DNA of 36,664 nt from Acinetobacter rongchengensis (GCF_003611475.1 NZ_RAXT01000033.1:1-36664), one strand, 5' to 3'; positions 17,831-26,788 are shown, counted from the first letter of the stretch. The notes: a model not told the origin generated them from the sequence alone. Numbers and translations: made by a program.

Positions 17831-18097
17831 AAAACATTATTTTTAATTAAAATTAGATTTTTGTTTATTTTAAATTATTTTCACCTCATAAGCTCAATCA
17901 AGAGCAAACCAGGTTACAAGTCAGATAAATATTTTCATTTCGAGTTCAGCTAAAATACAAGAATATCTAGATACTTAGTTGATTGACTCAAGTCTAAAAT
18001 CAAACAAAGTAATCGCATTATGATGATTCAATCATTCGTTACATCATAAAACAAGTTGTGAATTTTTAACGGAATATACCCCAAAGGCAAATCCCTC

Positions 18098-18478
18098 ATG
18101 GATAAAGAAAATACAGTAAGCTGTCCAAAATGTGGTTCAACCGACCTAGAACGAAGTGACCACGAACAACTTCTTGGAAAAGCAGGTAGCGTATTACTCA
18201 CCTCAGCGGGAGCGGCGGCAGGAACAGTCGGTGGTGCTGCTACAGGGGCTTCAGTTGGTGCGGCGATTGGAACAGTTGCAGGTCCTTTAGGCGTCATTGT
18301 GGGTGGTACTGTAGGCACATTTGTGGGTGCAATCAGTGTTGGGATTACAGGCGGTTTCCTCGGCAGACGGTTTGGTAAAAAAGCGGGCGAAATTGTTGAT
18401 CAGAATATTTTCTTTGATTACCGATGTAAAAAATGTAAACATCGTTTTAATGTGGAAAGCGTAGAAAAACCTGAATAA
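18098..18478 (+). CDS. Small membrane protein: zinc ribbon split by a glycine-zipper segment
   Basis: 126 aa. The first zinc knuckle is C9-P-K-C12-G and the second is C110-K-K-C113-K-H-R-F. Together they read as one zinc ribbon whose two halves are separated by about 70 residues (30-98) rich in Gly, Ala, Ser and Val with GxxxG spacing (glycine zipper). This middle could form a hairpin of two tightly packed membrane helices, which would put both knuckles on the same side of the membrane. Function is unknown. An AAAGG site supports the start, and a long terminator follows. Confidence 0.8.
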   Translation: MDKENTVSCPKCGSTDLERSDHEQLLGKAGSVLLTSAGAAAGTVGGAATGASVGAAIGTVAGPLGVIVGGTVGTFVGAISVGITGGFLGRRFGKKAGEIVDQNIFFDYRCKKCKHRFNVESVEKPE

Positions 18479-18485
18479 AATCAAT

Positions 18486-18535
18486 AAAAAATAAAGGCTT
18501 TATCGCTATATAATATGATAAAGCCTTTATTTTTT
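18486..18535. terminator. Bidirectional rho-independent terminator
   Basis: Stem of about 19 bp made from AATAAAGGCTTTATC and GATAAAGCCTTTATT plus flanking A and T runs, loop of 12 bases. It separates the convergent zinc-ribbon gene (plus) and wrbA-like gene (minus). Confidence 0.88.
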
Positions 18536-18576
18536 GATGTTTAAATACCAATATCTAACCTATTTAAGTTAAAAAA

Positions 18577-19179
18577 TTAAACCATCCCTGCTATCAATTT
18601 TTTAACCACTTCTCCTAAACGTTTCCCCTGCTCTTCGCACAAAACCTTTTCATCCTGGCTCAAGCCCAGATCGTGTCTAGGTCCACTCACATGACTTGCA
18701 CCATACGGCGTACCCCCTGATTTGGTATTGGATAATGCAGGATTGGCATTGGTTAAACCCATGATCATCATGCCATGATGAAATAAAGGCGGAAGCATGG
18801 TCAGCAAAGTACTTTCTTGTCCACCGTGCATTGACCCTGAACTGGTAAAAACGCAAGCAGGTTTGTCGTGTAATGCACCATTCAACCAAAGACTTGTCGT
18901 TTGATCCCAAAAATACTTCATTTCAGAAGCCATATTACCAAATCGTGTTGGAGAGCCTAACGCCAAACCTGCACAGTTTTGCAAATCATCCAAACTACAA
19001 TAAATATCACCTTGTTCAGGAATACTGGCTTGCGCCTCTTTAACCACGGTTGAAAGATTGGGTACCGTTCGGATTTTTGTCGCAACACCTGCGGACTCGA
19101 TTCCATTGGCGATTAAATGCGCCATCTCTTTGGTAGAACCATATTTGCTGTAATATAAAACTAAAACATAAGCTTGCAT
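18577..19179 (-). CDS. wrbA: NAD(P)H:quinone oxidoreductase, WrbA family
   Basis: Flavodoxin-like FMN enzyme that reduces quinones by two electrons, limiting redox cycling under oxidative stress. The FMN phosphate loop YYSKYGSTKEMA is at residues 9-20; the family blocks SPTRFGNMASEMKYFWDQT and FTSSGSMHGGQE, and the GTPYGASHVSG segment, are intact. Length (200 aa) is that of WrbA. The ribosome binding site is weak. It is divergent from yihY, separated by 113 bp. Confidence 0.93.
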   Translation of the reverse strand: MQAYVLVLYYSKYGSTKEMAHLIANGIESAGVATKIRTVPNLSTVVKEAQASIPEQGDIYCSLDDLQNCAGLALGSPTRFGNMASEMKYFWDQTTSLWLNGALHDKPACVFTSSGSMHGGQESTLLTMLPPLFHHGMMIMGLTNANPALSNTKSGGTPYGASHVSGPRHDLGLSQDEKVLCEEQGKRLGEVVKKLIAGMV

Positions 19180-19292
19180 ATTTGTAGATATTCAAATTTG
19201 AAAAATAAACTATACGGTATTTTGCTTGATTTTTGGGTAAGCTAGACCATGAAAGTGGAATATATGCTGAAAAAAATTGAGATAAAAGATAT

Positions 19293-20537
19293 ATGCTTAA
19301 ATTACTTAAAAAACTCCCTTTTTACGATCAGATGTGGTTTCAATTTATACTTTTTGTACTCCGTCGCTTTGAAACTGATCGTTGTCGTGAACAAGCGGGG
19401 TCTTTGACATATACCACTTTGTTTGCTGTTGTTCCTATGCTGACGGTTTTTTTAGTGATTATTTCATCAATCAAAGCATTAGAACCTGCTCGACAACAAT
19501 TACAACAAATGATTTATAGTAATTTCTTGCCTAAAACCAGTATTGCCTTTGATAAAGCCTTTAATGTTTTTACAGAAAATTCGAGCAACTTGACTATTAT
19601 TGGTGTGCTATTTCTATTTATTACTACCGTGATGATGCTCACCAGTATTGAAACTGTATTCAATCGGATTTGGCGAGTTCAGGAAACACGCAATGGCATC
19701 ATTGGTTTTATGCGCTATTGGACGATTATTTCACTCGGTCCTATTTTACTGGGCAGTGCTTTTGTTATTTCTTCAACACTGGCCTCTATGAATATTCTGA
19801 GCAATAACTTCGCAGGCTATGAAGTGGATGGCGCAGCAGTGTTTTGGATCATTTCTTTTTTACTGACTGTACTCGGTTTTTTTATTCTATATTGGACGAT
19901 TCCTAATCGTCGTGTTCCAGTCCAAGCAGCAGCAATTGCAGGATTATTTAGTGCTATTGTTTTTGAATTACTCAAAAATCTGTTTGGCTTTGTGATGACC
20001 AACTTCACCAGCTACACCATTGTTTACGGTGCATTTGCAGCAATTCCAATATTTTTATTGTGGATTTTCATGTCATGGAATATTGTCCTTTTAGGCGTTG
20101 AAATCAGCTATGCACTTACAGCCTTCCATACTGGTAAAGTACAGACTCGCCACCCTGTTCTGATGCTTTTGGATATTTTAGAATTATTTTATAAAAAACA
20201 ACAAACTGGACAAACAGTTACAGATGCTGAAGCACTCGAAATTTTAGGTCGTGGTGAAATTGGTCGTTGGCCTGCCTATGTCTTGTTATTGGAAAAACAA
20301 AACTTAATCAAACGTACAGATAACGATGAATATGTACTGATTCGGAATCTCGATACGATTGATTTTTGGTCTTTTTATAAGGCATTGCCTTATACTTTGC
20401 CAGATCGAGATGATGTTCAAAATATTCATGATGATGATATTTGGATGCAAAAAATTGGCCCATCACTCATAGAGTCTGATGAATACCTCGCCGCTAAATT
20501 ATCAATACCGCTTTCAGCAATTTTAGATGATAAGTAA
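19293..20537 (+). CDS. yihY: YihY family inner membrane protein
   Basis: Polytopic inner membrane protein of the YihY/virulence factor BrkB family, often misnamed ribonuclease BN. The family core is clear: RCREQAGSLTYTTLFAVVPML near the N-terminus, about six membrane helices, and NFTSYTIVYGAFAAIPIFLLW in the last third. A cytosolic C-terminal domain of roughly 130 residues (winged-helix-like, from about residue 285) extends it to 414 aa, as in the longer members. Its molecular role is not established. Confidence 0.9.
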   Translation: MLKLLKKLPFYDQMWFQFILFVLRRFETDRCREQAGSLTYTTLFAVVPMLTVFLVIISSIKALEPARQQLQQMIYSNFLPKTSIAFDKAFNVFTENSSNLTIIGVLFLFITTVMMLTSIETVFNRIWRVQETRNGIIGFMRYWTIISLGPILLGSAFVISSTLASMNILSNNFAGYEVDGAAVFWIISFLLTVLGFFILYWTIPNRRVPVQAAAIAGLFSAIVFELLKNLFGFVMTNFTSYTIVYGAFAAIPIFLLWIFMSWNIVLLGVEISYALTAFHTGKVQTRHPVLMLLDILELFYKKQQTGQTVTDAEALEILGRGEIGRWPAYVLLLEKQNLIKRTDNDEYVLIRNLDTIDFWSFYKALPYTLPDRDDVQNIHDDDIWMQKIGPSLIESDEYLAAKLSIPLSAILDDK

Positions 20538-20698
20538 CTTTGATTAATGAACCACTTTGATCAATCAACTGTTTGAATCAATAATATCTATTGTCTGCAT
20601 CTACCTGAGAATATTGATAGAAACATTTTCAGGTCAATCAGCAAAGACGTTCATCTATCATAAAAAATGAGGATAGCGGCGGCTAAGTCAGTATCGTT

Positions 20699-21598
20699 TT
20701 ACTGCCTTTCCGCTGTACTTTTCCAACACACTATTGCACCAATTGTCACCAATATTGTCCCGATCCAAAAAGCCAATTGTGGTGTTGCATCTAAAATCAG
20801 CATCGACATTACAGAAGAAAGGATCGGCATAAAATAAGTCACTAAAATCAATAATTTCATATCACCAAATTGCAAACTCTGATTCCAGTGACTATATGCA
20901 ATACCAATCAAACTTCCTGTAAGTGCAATCGCAGCCCACATTTTAAAATTGGGAAAGCTAAATGGTTCAGCAGATACGAAATGTACAACCCATAATGAAA
21001 CTGCCGTCACAGTAAAAAATAAGGGAACGGCATTATGCCCTTGTGCATATTTTTTAGTCAACACGCTATAGCAAGACCACAAAATTGCTCCAATCAATGC
21101 AAAACTATAAGCCACAGGGTTTTTCTGTAACACAGAAAACAACTTTGAAAGATTGAGAACATCAGGATTAACCACCATCATGAGTCCCAAAACGGCGAGA
21201 ATAAAACCTAAAATGACGGGGAGTTTATAACTGAGTTGCTTTGCAAAAATTGCAAAGACAACAGTTAACGGTGGCCATAAATAATTAATCATACCAATCA
21301 TTAAGACTTGTTCATGATCGTGCGAAAAAGCAACCGAACTCAGAAATAAAACTTCATAGAGTACAAAAAGACTACCACATCCCCATAAATAACTTTTTGG
21401 CATTCGACTCATCTGAGGAAAACCATTGAGCAATAAAATACTTAAAGCACTAAAACTATAGATCAATGCAATGGCTAAAATTGGGCTTAAAGACTCAGTG
21501 ATCAACTTAACGACGGCAACCAAACTTGCCCAGATCAGAATTGAGGATAAGCCCATCCATGTATATCGATTCAATCTATTCAAATACGGCATAACCAA
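20699..21598 (-). CDS. yddG: DMT-superfamily exporter, YddG-like (aromatic amino acid export)
   Basis: Ten-helix EamA-type membrane protein. It follows E. coli YddG closely in several landmarks: ILIWASLVAVVKLITE, the FPQMSRMPKSYLWGC segment, the GMINYLWPPLTVVFAI helix and the NKYA/TKKYAQGHN region before the second half. YddG exports aromatic amino acids and related compounds, so that is the best guess. The longest frame starts at a TTG (21598) with GAG nine bases upstream; an ATG lies two codons in at 21592. It follows the second exporter gene by 16 bp and is probably cotranscribed. Confidence 0.85.
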   Translation of the reverse strand: MVMPYLNRLNRYTWMGLSSILIWASLVAVVKLITESLSPILAIALIYSFSALSILLLNGFPQMSRMPKSYLWGCGSLFVLYEVLFLSSVAFSHDHEQVLMIGMINYLWPPLTVVFAIFAKQLSYKLPVILGFILAVLGLMMVVNPDVLNLSKLFSVLQKNPVAYSFALIGAILWSCYSVLTKKYAQGHNAVPLFFTVTAVSLWVVHFVSAEPFSFPNFKMWAAIALTGSLIGIAYSHWNQSLQFGDMKLLILVTYFMPILSSVMSMLILDATPQLAFWIGTILVTIGAIVCWKSTAERQ

Positions 21599-21614
21599 TA
21601 CACGTCACTCATCT

Positions 21615-22541
21615 TTATTGGGTTGATTCGGTAAAATGTAATTTCTTTTCAATCCACTGATGCAAACTGACGATCATCACCCCAAGTAAGACCAATCCTG
21701 TACCCAAAATAAAATTCATTTCAATATCTTCATTCAAAAAGATCACCCCAAAAATCATACCGAAAATTGGTGTCAGGAAGGAAAAAACACCTAAATGATT
21801 GGCGAGATAATGACGCAACAGCCAAAACCACAACATTAAACTCATAAACGACATGATCAAGGTATGAAAAGCCAAACTCCCTATAGCAATCATTGTCCAA
21901 TGAATTTCAGCTTGCCCTAGAATAAAAGCCAAAGGCAATAAAAACACAAAACCACCGAGTAATTGATAAAACAAAGTTTGAGTGGGATGTGCATCAGACA
22001 ATTTGGTCAATCTTAAAGAAATCGTAGTGAGTGCCCACATGATCCCTGCTATCAGTGCGAAAACATCACCCAATAGCATGTTGGAACCGATAGCCTGATC
22101 ATCTCGCCCCATAAATGTCACAACAATGCCAAGGAAAGCGATAAAAATCCCGCCCCATTGAATCATCGCCAAACGTTCCGTCGGTAATTTCCAATGCAGC
22201 CCTAAAGCCACAAAAATCGGCGCAGTATATAACAAAACCACGGTATGAGAAGCTGAGGTAAAGCGTAATGCTTCTGCTACGAAAAAGAATTCGGCTGAAA
22301 ATAAAAAAGCAATCCAAATGCCCGGTATAAAATATGCTTTAGAGAATAAGCTCACCCCTTGTTGCAATTGAATCAAGGGCAAAACCATAAGCGCAGATAA
22401 GCCTGAACGGATTGCGATTTGCATCATGGGAGAAATATCAGGCGCGGCAATTTTTAACACCACTTGCTGAATGCCCCAAATCATACATAACCCGATCATT
22501 AAACTCGATGCTTGAGCATCAATTGCTTTGCGCATATCCAC
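21615..22541 (-). CDS. EamA-family DMT transporter
   Basis: 308-aa inner membrane protein with about ten hydrophobic helices in two EamA repeats (residues about 12-140 and 155-295). LMIGLCMIWGIQQVVLK at the start and the FVFLLPLAFILG and FGVIFLNEDIEMNFILG segments are typical of the RhaT/EamA group. The substrate is unknown; the family exports metabolites, amino acids or drugs. It is the first gene of a two-exporter unit and is divergent from an AraC-type regulator, which probably controls it. Confidence 0.88.
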   Translation of the reverse strand: MDMRKAIDAQASSLMIGLCMIWGIQQVVLKIAAPDISPMMQIAIRSGLSALMVLPLIQLQQGVSLFSKAYFIPGIWIAFLFSAEFFFVAEALRFTSASHTVVLLYTAPIFVALGLHWKLPTERLAMIQWGGIFIAFLGIVVTFMGRDDQAIGSNMLLGDVFALIAGIMWALTTISLRLTKLSDAHPTQTLFYQLLGGFVFLLPLAFILGQAEIHWTMIAIGSLAFHTLIMSFMSLMLWFWLLRHYLANHLGVFSFLTPIFGMIFGVIFLNEDIEMNFILGTGLVLLGVMIVSLHQWIEKKLHFTESTQ

Positions 22542-22583
22542 AGATCTAACTCAAATAGAAATATTTTGAATACACTATAATCC

Positions 22584-22617
22584 TGTCTATTTTGTAGGAT
22601 ATACTCCAAAACAGACA
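22584..22617. promoter_or_regulatory. Palindromic operator between AraC-type regulator and exporters
   Basis: Two 11-base arms, TGTCTATTTTG and CAAAACAGACA, are inverted copies with one mismatch and a 12-base spacer. It occupies the centre of the 104-bp divergent intergenic region and lies 3 bases downstream of a TATAAT on the plus strand (22576-22581). The position fits binding by the adjacent regulator (inference). Confidence 0.6.
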
Positions 22618-22645
22618 ACCCATCCTATTATTCAGGCATTTTTAA

Positions 22646-23446
22646 ATGATAAAAAAAATAAACGCTCGAACTGAATATACAACACAGCTCAAAACCAATG
22701 ATGTGATTGAGGCACCGTTATGGCTGCATTTCCGAGATGATCCTGCTTTATCCGTTTACCCTGAACATGGTCATGCGTGGGGCGAGTTTGTCTATGCATT
22801 TAATGGTGTGATGGAGGTTAATATTGAACAAATCAATTATATTACCCCGCCTCCTTATGGAATTTGGTTACCTCCCAATGTCAACCACAGCGGTTTAAAC
22901 CGAACTTCTGTTTCACATGCAACTTTGTATATCCATGAATCTTTATGTGAATATCTGCCACAACAAGCAGGTATTCTTTTATCCTCACCGTTGGTATCTG
23001 CAATTTTACACCACCTCAAACAACACCCAATGGATGAGGCAGAACCTGAGTATTTACGGTTATTACAAGTATTATTGGATCAACTGCATCATGCAGAACG
23101 GATTGGAAGCTATTTACCGCATACAAAACATCCTGCACTTAAACAATTATTAGATTTTTTACATACCTGCCCTGCAGATAACAGCACTTTAGAAGATTTA
23201 GCCAAACGAATAAATATGACTGAACGTACTTTGGCACGTTTAAGTTTGAAAGAACTTTCCATGTCTTTGAATGAATGGCGACAACGTTTAAAAGTAATGA
23301 AAGCCATGTCGATGTTAGAAGATGGGAGAACAGTTGAAAATATTGCTTTGGATTTGGGTTATGCCAACGCATCCGCGTTTATTAATATGTTCAAACGCTG
23401 GATGAAAATTACACCCGACCAATTTAGGAAACTGCTACACCGTTGA
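22646..23446 (+). CDS. AraC-family transcriptional regulator
   Basis: 266 aa. The N-terminal half is a cupin sensor domain (YPEHGHAWGEFVYAFNG and GIWLPPNVNHSG are typical metal-less cupin strands). The C-terminal 100 residues are the double helix-turn-helix of AraC proteins: LEDLAKRINMTERTLARL for the first and VENIALDLGYANASAFINMFKRW for the second, followed by TPDQFRK. The gene is divergent from two DMT exporters, so it likely senses the exported compound or a relative and regulates them through the palindrome at 22584-22617. Confidence 0.92.
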   Translation: MIKKINARTEYTTQLKTNDVIEAPLWLHFRDDPALSVYPEHGHAWGEFVYAFNGVMEVNIEQINYITPPPYGIWLPPNVNHSGLNRTSVSHATLYIHESLCEYLPQQAGILLSSPLVSAILHHLKQHPMDEAEPEYLRLLQVLLDQLHHAERIGSYLPHTKHPALKQLLDFLHTCPADNSTLEDLAKRINMTERTLARLSLKELSMSLNEWRQRLKVMKAMSMLEDGRTVENIALDLGYANASAFINMFKRWMKITPDQFRKLLHR

Positions 23447-23520
23447 TTTAATTTATTTATCTATTGATTTAGACATATGACTTAGACATGAGCAATAAAA
23501 TTGATAAAATCATGGATGAT

Positions 23521-23553
23521 AAAAAAACGGATTAAAACATTGGCTTTAATCCG
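23521..23553 (-). terminator. Rho-independent terminator of the FAH-family gene
   Basis: On the minus strand CGGATTAAA, an 8-base loop region and TTTAATCCG are followed by seven T. It lies about 33 bases after the stop codon of the gene at 23586-24224. Confidence 0.85.
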
Positions 23554-23585
23554 CTTAATCTAAATATGAATTAAAACTAAAAGCC

Positions 23586-24224
23586 TTACTTCACAAATGT
23601 TTTCCAAACAAAATCATGACTTTGACCATGTAAAGTCATGGTTAATTGATCACCTGAAGCCAATGCTGCAACACCTGCTGGCGTACCCGTCATCACCACA
23701 TCTCCAGGTTCCAAAGAGAAAACTTGGCTAATATCTGCCAGTAAATAACCAATATCAAAAATCAATAATGAAGTATCCCCTTTTTGACGAACTTGATCAT
23801 TCACAGCAAATTCAAACGTGATCGCAGACCAATCTTTCACTTCATCTAGACTGACCCAATCCGCAAGAACACATGCACCATCAAACGCCTTTGCACGTTC
23901 CCAAGGTTGACCTTTTTTCTTCAAGTCATCTTGTAAATCACGCAGGGTTAAATCCAAACCTAAAGTCACTGCACCAATCGCTTCCAATGCTTTTTCAGGA
24001 TTGGTTTCAGCTTTTAAAGGTTGGTCTATACGCAAAGTCAATTCACATTCATGGTGACAATTGCCCCAATTTTCGTTCCAAGAAATCCCTTCTTCCAAAG
24101 AAATCAAGGTACTGGGCGGTTTGATAAATAAGACTGGACGATCTGGAATCGCATTACCTAATTCTGCGGCATGCGCTGCATAACTACGACCGACACACAC
24201 AATTTTAGATGGACGTGTACTCAT
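23586..24224 (-). CDS. Fumarylacetoacetate hydrolase (FAH) family protein
   Basis: 212-aa single-domain member of the FAH superfamily, acting as hydrolase, decarboxylase or isomerase on 2-oxo or acylpyruvate compounds with a divalent metal. It starts with KIVCVGRSYAAHAAELG, has FIKPPSTL, the metal-binding HHECELTLRI (two glutamates) and a later aspartate in LGLDLTLRDLQ, and ends with GDVVMTGTPAGVA. Small members like this (YcgM type) are often acylpyruvases or oxaloacetate decarboxylases; the substrate is not certain here. An AGGGAAG site supports the ATG. The YcxB-like gene lies 70 bp upstream on the same strand. Confidence 0.9.
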   Translation of the reverse strand: MSTRPSKIVCVGRSYAAHAAELGNAIPDRPVLFIKPPSTLISLEEGISWNENWGNCHHECELTLRIDQPLKAETNPEKALEAIGAVTLGLDLTLRDLQDDLKKKGQPWERAKAFDGACVLADWVSLDEVKDWSAITFEFAVNDQVRQKGDTSLLIFDIGYLLADISQVFSLEPGDVVMTGTPAGVAALASGDQLTMTLHGQSHDFVWKTFVK

Positions 24225-24294
24225 ATTACTTCCCTATTATCTCATCACCAATAAATAACTTGACTAAAATCCATCAAATAACTTTGCGTTACGC

Positions 24295-24795
24295 TTATTT
24301 TTTAAATGTATTTACAAAGATGGATTGCTCGGTAGAAGCGTCAAATGCACGCTTCGGTACGATGATCACCGTACGATTTTTTAATTCAATCATATACGTC
24401 AGTTTACCTTCTGCAAATTTTTGTACATCTGCATAATGAAACGCTTGCTTCGGACGACCACTACTGAAAATTTCAGCATAATCCTGAAATAATTCAATAC
24501 CTTGTTCACTTTTACCAAACTGATATTTTACAAATTGCTTTTTAAACATCATCGGTAAAAACCAATAACGCATGAGTATTTGTAAAATAAGGAAAAAACC
24601 ACCTAAATAAACATAGTACTGACCCACGCCATCAAAACCAAGATAAATCCCCCATGCGATAATCCCGATACTGATCAAAGGTGTAAGCAATTGACTAATT
24701 TGCTTTTTACCAAAAGTAGCAAGCTTAAAACCGTCTTGAGACTCTTCCAAATTTAGATAATAACGTGCTGATAATGCAGGCTTAGTGTCTGACAT
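24295..24795 (-). CDS. YcxB-like membrane protein
   Basis: 166 aa with two adjacent hydrophobic helices (about residues 35-52 and 60-80) and a soluble C-terminal domain. The tail resembles the YcxB-like domain: an amphipathic stretch, ADVQKFAEGKLTYMIELKNRTVIIVPKRAF, and a last helix. Related proteins in Bacillus and proteobacteria have no established role. The ribosome binding site is poor. It is probably cotranscribed with the downstream FAH-family gene. Confidence 0.75.
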   Translation of the reverse strand: MSDTKPALSARYYLNLEESQDGFKLATFGKKQISQLLTPLISIGIIAWGIYLGFDGVGQYYVYLGGFFLILQILMRYWFLPMMFKKQFVKYQFGKSEQGIELFQDYAEIFSSGRPKQAFHYADVQKFAEGKLTYMIELKNRTVIIVPKRAFDASTEQSIFVNTFKK

Positions 24796-24966
24796 AGTTG
24801 TTTCAATACTAATTCATTACGATGCCAAGATATTACACTAGATTTGAATCAGCATGATGCTTTTCGTCCTGAATTACAGAACACCTCTATTGTTATCTCG
24901 TAAATCATCTTAAAAATAACGCTCCCAGCTCCTGTATGGGCTCGAATAACAATAAAGGAACAAATG

Positions 24967-26256
24967 ATGAACACTTTTCACGCAATTATTTGCCTTCTTC
25001 TTTTGAGTAGTATTAGCCCGATCAGTTTTGCAAAATTAATTTCTTGGACTGACAATATTCCTAGCGGGATAAAACCTTTTGATCATAATGCACAACAAGT
25101 AGCTGCAATTGCTCAAGATAATATTTTAATCTACTCACATCCTGCAGTAAAAACTGCCCTACCTACATTAAAAAGCAACACTCAACCCCTTGCTAAATTT
25201 TCAACAGCAGCCATTGTTGTCCCTGTAAATAGTCAGGATGTGGCTAAAATATTGGGCAATTACACGCAATATGTTGGATTATTTCCAACCTTAAAATCGG
25301 CAAAAGTTATAGAACAAGCTGGAAATATCAGCCAAGTCAAATACAGAATTTCTATCCCTACACCTATTCCTGTACTCAATTTTAACGAAGATGTGGTGTT
25401 TCAACATCAAATCGGACAGAACAGCATTTCTAGTTTGGTCATTGATGCACCTATTCCCTATGGCCTAGGCAAATTTGAATGGTTTAGTTTGGGGGATAAA
25501 AAGACTTTGATCACGCTGACCCAATGGGGAGATTTAAACCAACCCCAAGGCTTTTTATTTAAGCAAATCATATCGGCATTCCCAGAACTTAAATTAGGTG
25601 TTCCACAAACCACGAATGCTTTTATTTTAGAGGCGTTAAAAAACCGTTTGACTACAAAGAAAGTTACAGCACTGAATACAGGACAATTCCCGAATCCTCA
25701 GCTCAATAGTGCCCAAGTCAATAAAATCGCTCAAGTCAGTGCAAACTCACAACAGCCAATCAGTATTATTTTAAATCCAAGTACCGTACCTTATACGCAT
25801 GGTCGTGAAACTTTACGTTTTACCACCACTTATCAATATTTTAAAACACCTCCGCAAAACATGCAGAAATGGACACAGCCCAAGTCTTATAAAGAGGTTT
25901 TCCCTAAACAAATTAAAAGCATCACCACCTCTGCGCTCAATCAGCAAGGTCAAGATGCTGAATTTAAAGTCAGTGTTAGCCTTGGTGTGATTAATATTCC
26001 TTTTGATTTTAAAATGCATTTTACTTACCCCAAACCTACTGAAAATAACTTCTATTCCAATGGTGGAGATTTACGCTTTTTAAAAGGTCAGATTCAATTT
26101 TTCCCACAAGGCAACGACACTTTATTAAAAATGACCACAACCATAAAAGTAGATGAAAAAGCACCCTTTTTACTCAGAGCAGCACGTAGCTTGCCCTATC
26201 ATGAAATGCTACCTGCTGTAGGTGCAAATGCAATTTTTGTACAGAAAATTAAATAG
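24967..26256 (+). CDS. Secreted protein with two START/SRPBCC-like halves
   Basis: 429 aa with an N-terminal signal peptide (FHAIICLLLLSSISPISFAK, cleavage near residue 22). Residues about 75-230 resemble a START/SRPBCC lipid-binding fold, with ILGNYTQYVGLFPTLKSAKV as the first helix and strand and PTPIPVLNFNEDVVF later. Residues about 290-425 repeat the arrangement: YKEVFPKQIKSITTSAL, then LGVINIPFDFKMHFTY. Both halves therefore look like copies of one module. Secreted or periplasmic lipid or hydrophobic ligand binding is a reasonable guess. I prefer the second of two adjacent ATGs because the AAAGGA site is 7 bases from it and only 4 from the first. Confidence 0.72.
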   Translation: MNTFHAIICLLLLSSISPISFAKLISWTDNIPSGIKPFDHNAQQVAAIAQDNILIYSHPAVKTALPTLKSNTQPLAKFSTAAIVVPVNSQDVAKILGNYTQYVGLFPTLKSAKVIEQAGNISQVKYRISIPTPIPVLNFNEDVVFQHQIGQNSISSLVIDAPIPYGLGKFEWFSLGDKKTLITLTQWGDLNQPQGFLFKQIISAFPELKLGVPQTTNAFILEALKNRLTTKKVTALNTGQFPNPQLNSAQVNKIAQVSANSQQPISIILNPSTVPYTHGRETLRFTTTYQYFKTPPQNMQKWTQPKSYKEVFPKQIKSITTSALNQQGQDAEFKVSVSLGVINIPFDFKMHFTYPKPTENNFYSNGGDLRFLKGQIQFFPQGNDTLLKMTTTIKVDEKAPFLLRAARSLPYHEMLPAVGANAIFVQKIK

Positions 26257-26342
26257 TTGGGATCATTAGAGCGATTGAGATCGATGACAATGTGATTTTT
26301 CTAATTTGAAGATCAATATTTTTGAATGAATTTTTAGGCACA

Positions 26343-26368
26343 AAAAAACCGCTCATCAGCGGTTTTTT
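26343..26368. terminator. Bidirectional rho-independent terminator
   Basis: AAAAAACCGCT, loop CATC, AGCGGTTTTTT. It serves the START-like gene on the plus strand and the first tRNA-Arg on the minus strand. Confidence 0.88.
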
Positions 26369-26382
26369 AATCTTTTATCAAG

Positions 26383-26459
26383 TGGTGCGCTCAGAGAGAT
26401 TCGAACTCCCGACCCCTTAGTTCGTAGCCAAGTGCTCTATCCAGCTGAGCTATGAGCGC
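26383..26459 (-). tRNA. tRNA-Arg (anticodon ACG), copy 1
   Basis: 77 nt including the encoded CCA. Acceptor stem GCGCTCA/TGAGCGC, D-arm GCTC..GAGC, anticodon loop CTACGAA with anticodon ACG (A34 is normally changed to inosine by TadA, to read CGU, CGC and CGA), T-arm with TTCGAAT. It has its own promoter at 26478-26505 and terminator at 26343-26368, so it is a separate transcription unit from the other two copies. Confidence 0.98.
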
Positions 26460-26477
26460 GATGTCTTGATGGGACGC

Positions 26478-26505
26478 ATTATACGCCTTTTCACGTTTTT
26501 GTTAA
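26478..26505 (-). promoter_or_regulatory. Promoter of tRNA-Arg copy 1
   Basis: On the minus strand TTAACA, a 16-base spacer and a perfect TATAAT, followed by GCGTCCC, a GC-rich discriminator as in stringently controlled stable RNA promoters. The tRNA begins 18 bases after the -10 box. Confidence 0.75.
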
Positions 26506-26590
26506 GGGTTATTTTGGGGTTTATATACTGAATGTCTAGTATTTGGACGATCCATGTTTTGTATTGCAAATCAGAACAAGACTCTCTCAA

Positions 26591-26788
26591 CTACTCCGCC
26601 GTTACAATATTCAGAATTTCCATACATTCAGCACAGAAAATCACGTATTCATTTTCAAGACTTTGAATTTTAAGCTCATAAACAAAACCTGTTAGAGTTC
26701 GATCGCAACCATCACATTGTTTTAATTCAAGATGACAAATGAAATCAATATGTTCATAAATATAATATCCATCTGTATATTTCTTCAT
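26591..26788 (-). CDS. Small hypothetical protein with two CxxC knuckles
   Basis: 65 aa, no known family recognised. Two cysteine pairs, C-D-G-C at residues 25-28 and C-A-E-C at 52-55, suggest a zinc ribbon. The region before them is aromatic and acidic. It lies in the 600-bp gap between tRNA-Arg copies 1 and 2, after the terminator at 27008-27030 and before the promoter of copy 1, so it needs its own promoter, which I could not identify. The ribosome binding site is weak. A 51-codon plus-strand frame (26750-26905) overlaps its start and is less convincing. Confidence 0.5.
   Translation of the reverse strand: MKKYTDGYYIYEHIDFICHLELKQCDGCDRTLTGFVYELKIQSLENEYVIFCAECMEILNIVTAE

Noticed and set aside
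20603..20634. Inverted repeat ACCTGAGAAT/ATTTTCAGGT between yihY and yddG-like genes
   Set aside because: One mismatch, long loop and no T-run; too weak to call.
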